NCBI GenBank assembly: GCA_021397835.1
Contig: JAJFZO010000605.1
Location: 372,001 to 436,000 of the forward strand
Origin: Moringa oleifera
Lineage: Eukaryota > Streptophyta > Magnoliopsida > Brassicales > Moringaceae
Length of the DNA stretch: 64,000 nt
Direction: 5' to 3'
Shown piece by piece: positions 31,801 to 42,400 of the stretch (position 1 is its first letter; each line of letters starts with the position of its first letter). A program made the position numbers and the translations under genes. The notes under the pieces were generated by a model. It ran no database searches. It was given only the letters and a program-made list of their open reading frames with translations, and was not told where the DNA came from.

Positions 31801-34800
31801 TTTTCTGGGAAAGAAAATCTTGAAACATGAAGCTCAATTTAATTGATAACTGCATATCTCTGCCTTCATCTCTTATTCATTTATTTATATATATATTTAA
31901 TATATATCAGAATCTCTGCCTTCGTGTTTTCATTCCTGCATGAGTATCATGTTGTTTTTAACATGTTTGTTTATTATGCAGGAAGCTGAGTTCAATGTGG
32001 AAGTAGCTCAGCAAGGAATTGTCTACATTGATGAAGTTGATAAGATAACCAAAAAGGTCATTAGATTTGTAATCTATGGATTGTGGTTTTAGATACATGG
32101 TGTCCAATATTTTTAATAATCTCATTGACTTTTTGTTTTTCAGGCTCAAAGTTCAAACATTGGCAGAGATGTCTCTGGGGAGGGTGTTCAACAGGCATTG
32201 CTAAAAATGCTTGAGGGAACTGTGAGTGCATATTTTGTAAATTTCAAGTTTCCTTTCCTTGTTTCTTATAGAATATTTAGGTGGAAGTAATTAGGGCAGC
32301 CAACTTCTAGGACATCTTCCTCCTTCTTCACTCAGTTTTTATCTCACATCTGAAACATTTAAAAGAAAAATGTTCCATTGAGTACTTGGATCCTTTTGGC
32401 ATGCACAGGCTTTATCCCTTGGCTCAGGTGGTAAAAACCGGGTGTCAAGACCAGAGAAAAGGAGTCACAATGAAATGAATACTCTTAATTGTCAAGTGAA
32501 ACTTGTGCAATTCGTGGTAGCTGTAAAGATTTATATAATGATATGCTGTTGTGATTACATTTACACTTTCAGATAAATTCCAAATCCTTCAATATGTGCC
32601 AGTTTTGAAGCTTTTAGTATTAATGTCATGATTGTATAAGAAATATTTTCATTTGCAGGTAGTGAATGTTCCTGTGCCTGAGAGAGGAGCTCGGAGACAT
32701 CCTCGCAGTGATAATATTCAGGTCTATTGGATGCATGCTCAATTTTGTATTCAAACCCTCCCCTTTTTTCTAACCTTATTTTATGCTGTAAATTAAATCT
32801 GTTAATTACCAGACTCGGAACATCTTCCTCTTTGGTCTTGTTTGGTTTGTGTATGCATGTGCTAAGCCTGGGTATCCACCTTTATGTAGGAAGCGCCAAT
32901 TTATTAAGAGATCATCTTTGGATTTGGGGATGAAAGTTATTTTCTGTTCTAATTGGACCTTTCAAGTGCTTGAAAAGACTACTAGATAGTCAGTTATATA
33001 ACTTGTCAAGTCTGAATTCGCCGTTGCTTATAGTGAAACTGAAAGCTCTCTTGATTTTGCTTGCTCAGGACTGATATAATACAAATGAGAATATGATTCC
33101 TTTTTCTTCTTAGACACTCCTTAATTGTTTTGCAAGAGCGATGTTAATTTCAATGCCCATCTCGTAACTCTGGCATGATGATTGCAGATAGATACAAGAG
33201 ATATCCTTTTCATTTGCGGCGGGGCATTTGTTGATTTGGAGAAAACCATTTCAGAAAGGTATTGCTATTTTCAGTGCTATGCAACATAGCAATGTTTTAC
33301 TGTGGTTTATTTCTCTCAGTGATGTGAGTTTGAAAGGTTCAAGTTGTTTCCCTTTCTAGACGGCAGGATGCTTCTATTGGTTTTGGAGCACCAGTTCGTG
33401 AAAACATGAGGACCGGTGGCTTGACCAATGCTGTTGTGGCATCAGCATTGTTGGAATCTGTTGAGTATAAAAGACTGTCTAAATGAAGCCCGCTTCTTCT
33501 CTCTCTCTCTCTCTCTTTTCTTTTTAATAAATAATAATGTATTGTTATTTGTATTTGTCTTCACTGTTTGTTCCAATGAGTTGATAACCTTAGGGTTTTG
33601 CATGGATTTGCAGGTAGAAAGTGGTGATCTTGTTTCTTATGGCCTCATTCCTGAGTTTGTCGGACGGTTGCCAATTTTAGTGAGCTTATCAGCTTTAAAC
33701 GAGGAGCAACTTGTTCAGGTGTGTCCTTTTGTTTGATGCTTTGTATTGTTGTTTCTATCATATGGTGCTTTGAGTTTTCTCTCTTCTTGATGGCAAAAGA
33801 AAGTTAACAAGTTACGGACTTATCATTGTGAGATAGGTGCTCACAGAGCCCAAAAATGCTCTTGGTAAGCAGTACAAGAAGATGTTTGGCATGAATAACG
33901 TAAGCTTTTCATCTCACGTTGGTGCTGTTCCTTCTTTGGAGATCTCTTCTGGTTGATGCTTTTCTGCCTCCCTTCCATGATCGTGCTTACAACTTGTCCC
34001 TGCGTATGACATTTCAGGTCAAATTACATTTTACTGAAGAAGCATTGAGATTGATTGCGAAGAAAGCAATGGCAAAGAACACTGGAGCCCGAGGCTTACG
34101 AGCCATATTAGAAAATATTCTTACGGAAGCAATGTTTGAGGTACATATTAATAACTGGCCTCTTATCTGTCTTTGCCGTCATTATGGGAGGGGAAAATGG
34201 CTGCTTTTAAGTTGTTTTGCAACTCCCATGAGTGATTGTGCCACTTTGCTTTGGTTATATGGCAAGCAGTAATTGCAATGTATTTACAACATTTAAAAGG
34301 AAAATGATTTAGAATAAACTTGTTTATCCTCTAGTGGGTCATTATGGATTCTTTTGTTCACTGTGCAGATTCCGGACAATACAGGAACTCATGGTGTAAA
34401 TGCAGTTTTGGTTGATGAAGAAGCTGTTGGGTCAGTAAATGCAGCAGGATGTGGAGCCAAAATTCTCCGTGGAGATGATGAATTGGAGCAAATTCTTGGT
34501 GAAATGAAGTCAAAGGAATATATGGTATGTTCTCATTGCCCTTTTGCCACAGACTCTCGGCTGAATTTCTCTGCCTCCCTGGCCAGAAATTTATATGGCT
34601 TAAGCCCTTCTTTTTTCACTTTTTGTGGTGAAAAGCCATTAGAGTCTTGTTAAAGGAAACTAACCATTCTGGTTTGGGGCATTTTCCAAATTCAAGATTT
34701 TGTTGCTGCAAACCAATACGGCTTCTGTCTTGTCTCAGACTTCCTGCTAATGCTCGAACCTTGCAGGATGAACACAAGGTATTGGAGCGAGAGTTGGGCG

Positions 34801-34826
34801 TTCAATCAAGAGCCCGGAGCTTGTGA
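28872..34826 (+). CDS. CLPX: ClpX, ATPase subunit of the mitochondrial Clp protease (584 aa)
   Basis: AAA+ unfoldase that feeds substrates to ClpP; plant ClpX is mitochondrial (family knowledge). Fifteen exons: 28872-29438, 29667-29728, 29899-29999, 30145-30224, 31477-31527, 31982-32056, 32144-32221, 32659-32721, 33188-33258, 33360-33459, 33614-33718, 33837-33899, 34018-34140, 34369-34524, 34767-34826; the sum is 1755 nt with the frame kept throughout. Intron 4 has a GC donor. Visible motifs are a basic presequence ([16 protein letters not shown]), a zinc finger C68-x2-C71 and C100-x2-C103, Walker A GPTGSGKT (239-246), pore loop GYVG (272-275), Walker [10 protein letters not shown] (DE at 304-305), the ClpP-contacting IGF loop (389-391) and sensor-2 GARGLRA. 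The alternative start at 28743 would add 43 residues. All catalytic elements look intact. Confidence 0.95.
30225..31476 (+). other. ClpX intron 4: GC-AG intron with a possible old LINE 3' end
   Basis: Donor CAG|GCAAGT at 30225, acceptor CCAG at 31476; frame and protein conservation ([11 protein letters not shown]) require this junction. At about 30563-30640 the sequence GGATGGCACCCC..., AATAATTTCTTTTTGATAG and A8 resembles the LINE tails in CAND1, but is too diverged to be sure. Confidence 0.75.
32405..32495 (+). mobile_element. Possible degenerate tRNA-derived SINE in ClpX intron 7
   Basis: TTGGCTCAGGTGG (32419-32431) resembles a pol III A box, followed by GGTGTCAAGACC and, around 32461-32480, a decayed B-box-like stretch. 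This spacing and order are typical of plant tRNA-derived SINE heads. Weak call, on motif shape only. Confidence 0.3.
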
Positions 34827-35640
34827 CTGATTTCCATATGTAGCGTCTGTATATTCTATGCATGATAATGTAAATATAATGTTGCCAATCCCCCTTTGCT
34901 CGTTATCCGACAACCAAATTGAACGTCGAAGTTGTATTATAATCACATTTCCTTTGGGTTAATTAAGCAGGGGTCTGTTTTTCCTGGAAACTAGAAAGGA
35001 AAATATGCCCCGAACCTAGTCCGTTTCTTTTAATTCTGGGATCCACCCAAAGGCCTGCAAACTGTTATATTTCTTTTAATTTGAGATCATTTATGATAAT
35101 CCATGCCGGCATATGTAAGCCCCTGACAGTACCATAATTATTAGAAAATATTATTGCATACAACTCACATGGTTGAGGGGGGGGGGAGGGGTTGGGCCAA
35201 GTGAGCATAATTGTGAAATAAAATTTTAAGACTTCTTGATTAAACATTGTTAACACCCGCAGAAAGATGATCCTTCGTTAGCTTTAGTTGATTATTAACT
35301 TGCTATTTGTGGAATAATATAATTTTTCAATCAAAATATGCACTCCATCTGTTCAGTTACTTAACACCCTTTTAGTTAGTATGCAGCTATGTATTATATA
35401 TGTAAAAATAAATAATAAACAAAGAAATGTGTCTGATGCGTATGAAAGAGGTGCATGGCAATGCAGTGAGGTTGACAACACCCGAATTTTGCTCTCGGGA
35501 CCCTCTGGGCTTAGCCCATATCCACTTAATAGGGTTTTAGCTTCTCCGTACACAATGCAACGAAGCATTAGTCGGAAATAAAGAGGAGCACAGACCCAAA
35601 AGGGAAAATCAGATCAAAAATTGCTGTTTGTTTTAGCGTG
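34827..35640. other. ClpX 3' flank and spacer
   Basis: Contains a G10 run at 35178-35187. No gene recognised. Probably includes the ClpX 3' UTR and the CAND1 proximal promoter. Confidence 0.45.
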
Positions 35641-36461
35641 CCTGAGATAGGACTGTCTCAGTCTACTTGCAGGGAATCCTCTCTCACTCTTTCCGTAAGT
35701 TTCTTTTTGATTTCTCTCTCTCTCGACTTTCATCTTCCAGTGTATCAATAGTTTCTCTTCTTCATTTTCTTCCATTTTTGGCTCTTTTTCTTTTTTTGCC
35801 AAACTTCTGCTGTTTCGAATTACTCCGTGGACGATTTCTCTGTACGGGTACTTACATTTCCGGATGTCAGATTCTGTTAGCTTTCTAACAGCAATCATTT
35901 AGGTTATTCTGCTATTTAATCCCCTATTTATCCATTTTCTTGCTTGGATTACTTATGGTTTTTGTTAGGGTTAGCGTTGTATACACATTTTGTAATTGAT
36001 GAGATAAGCATGTTTGAGCTCCGTTCTTTACTGTTCAGACCCGTAACCGTGAGTTTCTCATTCTTGCTTTTCTCATCTGACTGTATTTGCTTATATGTAT
36101 TTTATTTAACAATTCATGATGCGGGATACTTTGCTCCACATTGCATTTGCTGATTTCGGGAGCTCCTTTCTGTAGAAGGTAGTACTGGACAAATATGCAT
36201 CTAGCGAACCTTAAGTGACAATGGAGTCTGATTTGAGTTGTATTATGCCACATAGATTTTCTTACGTACTCTATTTTTAGAATAAGAAATATTCATTTTA
36301 CGTTTTCATGGTTCAGTTGTGGTTCTTTGCCCGCATATCCTCAAAAGTTCTGATATTGCAGATGTACTGCAACTGCTGATAATCTGTACAGTGTTTTCCC
36401 TGTGCAGATTGCTACAGAAGTGGGAATTGACATTTGGTGATCTTGATAAATTTGTACAAAG
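35641..36461 (+). other. Inferred CAND1 5' leader with an intron
   Basis: CT-rich leader-like sequence ends TTCC|GTAAGT at 35695, and TGTGCAG|ATTGC at 36407 gives a matching acceptor 55 bp before the ATG. A 713-bp leader intron (35695-36407) is therefore likely; this is inference from splice signals only. Confidence 0.5.
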
Positions 36462-39400
36462 ATGGCCAACTTACAAATGACCGGCATTCTTGAGAAGGTA
36501 TCTTTATATTCCTTTTTAACTAATTATCAAGTAACCATACACATGTAGAGGGTTGCACCCTCTTGGTGCCCAGTAAATAATACACTTCTTTTGTTTCTGC
36601 TTAGAAAAATAACTAATCATCAACTATATGAATGTGCAAGGAATTAGAAAAAATTCTATGCAAAAATAGATTAATAAATATGTGGGTGTAGATGTCAAGT
36701 GCTTCAGTTTGATGTTTTGGTGTTTGTTTGAAGATGACGGGTAAGGATAAAGATTATAGATATATGGCAACATCTGATCTGCTAAATGAGCTAAACAAGG
36801 AAGGGTTCAAAGCTGATGCTGACTTGGAGATAAAGTTGTCAAACATTGTGCTGCAGCAGCTTGATGATGCAGCTGGTGACGTGTCTGGGTTGGCTGTGAA
36901 ATGGTACACCATTCTTCTCTGTGATACTGCTGTGTGTGGCCAAATATGGTGCTGCATTTTATTATGTTCCTCTCCTTGTTTGCTGTGTTAAATTTGTGCT
37001 TTCAACTCTGTCAAACATCTGATTTATAACTGTAATTTATGTTGAATGAGTGTAAATGTTTCTACCTCTCATGTAATTTTTTTTTTTTTTGGTTTCTTAT
37101 TGGAGTCTAGCCATGGTGGCTGGAAATTTTTTTAGGAAGATGATGTTTCTTAATCTATGTTCTCTTACCCACACACCAAACCAACCGCCCCCACCCCAAC
37201 CCCAACACCCCCCCCCCCCCCCCCCCCCCTCCGTGCGAGCGGAGATCTATGTTCCCACTTATTATCAGACATGAATGGATTTTATATTTTAAAGTTTATA
37301 AATTCATACTTCATCGGGTTCCTGCCAAGTTCCCATGCATTTTATAAGGACTTTGCTTTCTCATTCTATCTTTGCATCTTTATGGTTTTTATTTTATATT
37401 TTCCTTTTCTTTGGGAGGTGGGGGCTGGTTGAGTTTTGATTCCTGTAAGATTCTAATAAGTTTGGTTTGTCTCTGTAGAAATGCAAAATTTGAAAATGAT
37501 GACATGGGTGCTAGTGGCTCTTGTGTTTTATTGTTCAAGTGGGTAAAAAAAAAAAAAAAAAAGACAAAAAAAGAAGGAAATAGTAAATGAGGATGGTTAG
37601 CATTGCCATTGTTTTTTAGCTCCTCATTTTATCTTTTCTCTATCTTGTTGTTGGTGTTGCAGTCTTGCTCCATTGGTAAAGAAGATTGGTGAGCCACGAG
37701 TTGTGGAGATGACAAGTAAACTGTGTGATAAATTACTCAATGGAAAAGATCAACATCGTGATATTGCAAGCATAGCTTTGAAGACAATTATTGCTGAAGT
37801 CACTACTCCCTCTCTTGCTCAATCTGTTTTAGTTTCCCTATCTCCCCAGTTGATAAGAGGAGTAACTCGCCCGGTAAGCATCTAGAAAACATCTTGTTGA
37901 TGCTTCTCTCTCGGCAGTTTAGAATATTTTATTGACAAAATATACTTGACTAAGCTTATCTGTTTCCATAATTACAAAAAGTGATGTTTCCTGTGCAAGA
38001 GTTAGTTAGTTGATAGTTGTAAACTTCAAATATTAGCGTTTAGCAATTCCTCATTGACTTTTGAAGCGTTTGTTTTGATCATCCTTGTTTCGTGTTGGAG
38101 TTCTCAAACATGAAGGAAATGCTAGTATAGTAATAAGCAAGTTTTTTTGCTATGTTTTTCTTTCTTTTTCCCTACAATGTCTTAAGTTTGACATTACTAG
38201 AGTGTCTAAAATTTTCTACATTTGATAAATTTTAAAACAAGTTAAGGTCAACTTGTGAGCTATTCAAAAAGATGTACGGAGAGCGATTGTATGGAAAAAG
38301 GTGCTGAGCAAAAATTTGAAAATTAAGGAGGCAAGGATTGTTTTTGTGAAGATTGAATGCAAGATTTTTTCGTTTGATGGCGGAGGAGGGAATGGTGGCG
38401 TGAAGTTAAGAGAGCACATGGAAGGTAAGAGAGTGTCTGTGTGTATGAGCAAGGAGGATTGGATTTGGTTTTGGTTATTATGGATAGTCTTGTGATGGCT
38501 GAAAGGAAGGTGGGATGGATGCGCAAGAGAAGAAAGGGTTCGAGAGTCCAAGTTGCTACGATGGGGACGAATAGGAGTGGGATGTTTCCAAGGCTGAACA
38601 AGTTCGCCAATAGGTGGGGGAGATCTCTGTTTATGCCAGATGGAGGAGAGGGTTTCAGTTGGTGAAGGAGAGTGAAGAATGACTTCAGAAGGACGGTTTT
38701 CAACAAAGAGGAAGGAAGTTTGAGACGGTCGAAAAATAGAGATTTGCAGGTCGAAATCCGGAGGAAAAGGGAGTGTTAAAGGTGTGTGTGGAAACATGCC
38801 TGTATTATGGGTATGCAAAAAAAAAAAAAGATTGGGTAGTGGATAGAGCGCAATACGGTAATAGATCCAGCGGTGCCACAAAATCGTGGAAGCAAGTGGT
38901 GGGGTTAAGAGGAAGCAAAGGAAATAAAGGTGAGTTAGGGCTAGTCATTGTGGAGAGTCGGGCGAAGAAGATGAACCCAGTGGGTCGAATATCGGTGAAC
39001 ATGGTTGGACCCAGGCATATGCCTCAGTGGAGGTCCAAAGACTTAGGTAATGGGGCTGTTGACGATAAAGGTGTTAGGGGTTTAGGTGAGACAGATTTGA
39101 GAGTAAGGATCAGTGGGCTTTAGAATGTTGGGCTCGAGGTGGTTGGGTTTAACAAGTAATGTCGGGTTGGGGGAGAAAATGGGGGCAGGTCAAAATTTTG
39201 AAGATATGGGCTGGGTGTAGGTGGTTGGGCTCCGTGGACTTGAGGAGATGAATTGTGGGGAAAGGAATTGGAAGATTAGCCTTGTGGGATGGGCCCGGTG
39301 GATCCAGGTAAGGCGAGTCTAGGAGGCAATTGGGTCGCGTCGGGGCAGAGATTGTTAAGTTTCGTGAAGAATGTGGGAGAGTAGGTAGGGGTATCAAAGC

Positions 39401-42400
39401 AGAGAGAATCGATGGCTAGGTCGGTGAAGGAAGGAAGCCACGAGGAAATAGAGGTAGTCGAAAGAAAGATTGCTTGTCGACAATGGAATTGAACTGGAGT
39501 TCGATGGAGTTCAAAGGGAGGTTGATGCACGAATGCGAGGGGGGCGACTTAGGTAGGCAATCTCACTAAGATGGGTTTCTGGGGTAATGGGGCGGGTAGC
39601 TGGGTTGGGGGGGCAAGGGATGCGAAGTTGAGGTGATTTCGTTGGCAATGGCTAGTGATGAGGTGAGAGAGGAAGGAGAGATAATCAGTGGGTACGTCGC
39701 TTTAAAAGAGGGAGGGATTAAAAATAGAAGGGAAAGAAGTGTATGATGATGTGGGAGAACGGGAAATTTCAAGGAGAGTGTTGAATGATTTGGACAATAT
39801 ATGTAAAATGATGATTTGTCCTTGGAAGGGCATGAAATTGAGTCTTTTTCTTTGTTTGCAAAGATTGAGAAAAGAAGATGGCTTAATCATAACACTAAAG
39901 AGAAGGAAGGGAGTAAAGGACGAGAAGTAAGAGCGTTAGCAGAGGGTAGGGGATTGGAGGGTGGGGTTAATGGGAGAAGGAAGGGAGTAGGCAATGGGGC
40001 TTTAATGAGCCTAAGGAATTTACACAATGATGGTACATAGGATTTTCACTTGGAATGTAAGGGGGAATGAATGGGGTGGACAAGATGATTTTAATTAAAC
40101 GAGCACTTAGTAGTTGGAGGGCAAATGTAATGCGTTTACTGGAGACTAAAATGGAGGTGATGTTTCATGGGGTGGTGAGGAGTCTGTGGGTTAGGCAGGA
40201 TGCTCAGTGAGTGGCAAAGGTGGCTTAGGGGAGTTCTGGTGGAATATTGATATGTTGGAATGGTGAGTTGGGTAGATTGAAGGACAGTTGGATTGGAGAA
40301 ATGTTTGTGTCACGATTTTTTGAGTGGGAGGGAAGGGGAATGCATTGGTTATTTACTAGTGTGTATGGGAGCTGTGTTAGAGGAGAAAGGTAGGTCTTAT
40401 GGGAGGGTCTAAGAGAATGCCAGAGGAGATGGGGAGAATTACCCTTGGTGATGGAGGAGATTTTAATGAAGTGTTATTTACTCTGAAAGAATAAAGGCAG
40501 GCAATGGAGGAGAAGGATCTGGGGAGTTTAAGGAGATGTTGTCGGAGTTGGGCTTACATGATATCTCGCTTAGTGAGGGCTTGTATACTTGGTCTAGTTT
40601 GAGGGACAACCACTTAATGTCTCGACTGGACAGGTTTTTGGTATCTAGTTACTTGGAGGAGGGTTTTCCAAGGATGCAGCACGTGTTAATGCCTAGTCAA
40701 ATGATAATTTGGTGATGCTAGTTTTGGATGGTATAAAATGGGGACCTTGTTCGTTCAGGTTCAAGAACATGTGGCTGGAAGTTAAGGGCTTCGACAAACT
40801 GGTCAAACAATGGTGGGGGAGAGTTGAAGAGAAAGGATTGCTAGTTTTTGGTTGTTGAGAAATTGAAAGTAGTAAAGATTGAGGTGAAGAAGTGGCGTAA
40901 AGAGCAGATTGACAACTTTGGGCAAAGGAAACATAATCTATGGAATGAGGTGCATGGGCTCGACAGTACCATAATGGGGGGAGGAAGCACAACGGAGAAC
41001 TAGGAAAGAAGAATGTTTATGCATAGGGAGTTGTTTCATACATTGAAATTGGAAGAGATAGCTTGGAGGCAGAAGTCAAGGGTTTTGTGGTTAAAGGCAG
41101 GGGATTGGAACACAGAGTTCTTTCACAGGATGGCCAATGTCCACAAGAGAAGTAATCTATTGAGCAAGTTGGAAATTGATGGGGTTCAATTCATTGACAA
41201 GGAGGAATTGAAGGAGGGGATACTTAATTTTTGTAAGGATTTATATCAAGAAAAGGAGGTTTGGAGGTCGAAATTAGAAGGGTTGGAGTTTATGCAGATT
41301 GGGGCAGATCTGGGTGGTAGCATAGAGAGGGTGTTTGAGGTTGAGGAAATTTGGAATGCTTTAAAGGAGTGTGATAGGGATAAAACACTTGGACCAGATG
41401 GGTTTTCTATGGCATTTTTGAAGTCAAATTGGGAGGTTTTGAAGGAGGATGTAGTTAAGTTGTTTTAGGAGTTTCATAAAAATGGAAAGTTTGTGACATA
41501 TAGGAATTAACTAAAAGTGTAATGGGTTGCACTCCCTTAGCGCTATGTAAATAATAAGATACTTTTGTTGCTGCTTAAAAAAAAATGGAAAGTTTGTAAG
41601 GTCTTTAAATTCAACATTTATGGTGGTTATCCCCAAGAAAATTGGGGCTGTAAGTATTGATGAGTATAGGCTGGTTCGTTTGGTGTGATGTATATATGAA
41701 TTAATTTCTAAGGTGCTAGCGAGGAGGCTAAGAATGGTGGTGCAAATTGGAGAGAGATACTATGCTCTTGTTAAGGGCAGACGAATCTTGGATTCTATCC
41801 TAATAGCAAATGAAATTGTGGATGGCCAAATGAAGGCAGGGAGGAAGGGATTGGTGTGTAAACTAGATACAAAAAAGCATATGATCATGTTTTTTGGGCA
41901 TTTTTGTTATATCTATTACGAAGGATAGGGTGTGGCAGTATGCGGTGCAGTTGGGTGCTTTGGTGTGTTTCCACAGGCTTAACCAACCAGGTTTTTTAAG
42001 TCTACTAGGGGCCTCAGGGAGGGAGATTCATGGTCTTCCTTGTTTATACTTGTAATGGAGGCATTGGATAGGCTGCTGTCTCTGGCTGTGGACGGGGGAC
42101 TTTTGAAGGGCTTTATAGCGGGTTAGGCTGGGAATGAGGTGAGGGTGTCACATCTCTTGTTTGCGAAACAATTTTTTGTGGTGCAGAGAAGAGGCAGGTG
42201 ATCAATTTGAGGGGACTTTTGTTGATATTTGAGGTTGGGTCGGGGTTGAAAATATATCTAACTCCTAGTAAAAAATAAAATAAAATCTAACTTGAGATTG
42301 CGGTGGTGGGGAAGTAGAAAATGTTGGAGGATTGGTAGCCCTTATGGGGGGAAGTTGTCTAAGTTTCCTTTGAAATACTTAGGGCTGCCTTTGGGTGCTA

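Noticed and set aside
33495..33525. CT-rich run in ClpX intron 10 as an alternative acceptor region
   Set aside because: A microsatellite in intron 10; the acceptor at 33613 preserves frame and family sequence ([15 protein letters not shown]).
37205..37230. C-run in CAND1 intron 2 as a functional element
   Set aside because: Simple homopolymer, possibly also a sequencing-length uncertainty; no structure around it.
38264..38881. 205-codon minus-strand frame
   Set aside because: It is the antisense shadow of the LINE 1 ORF1-like region; the protein is low complexity (Pro/Ser/Thr) and matches nothing.
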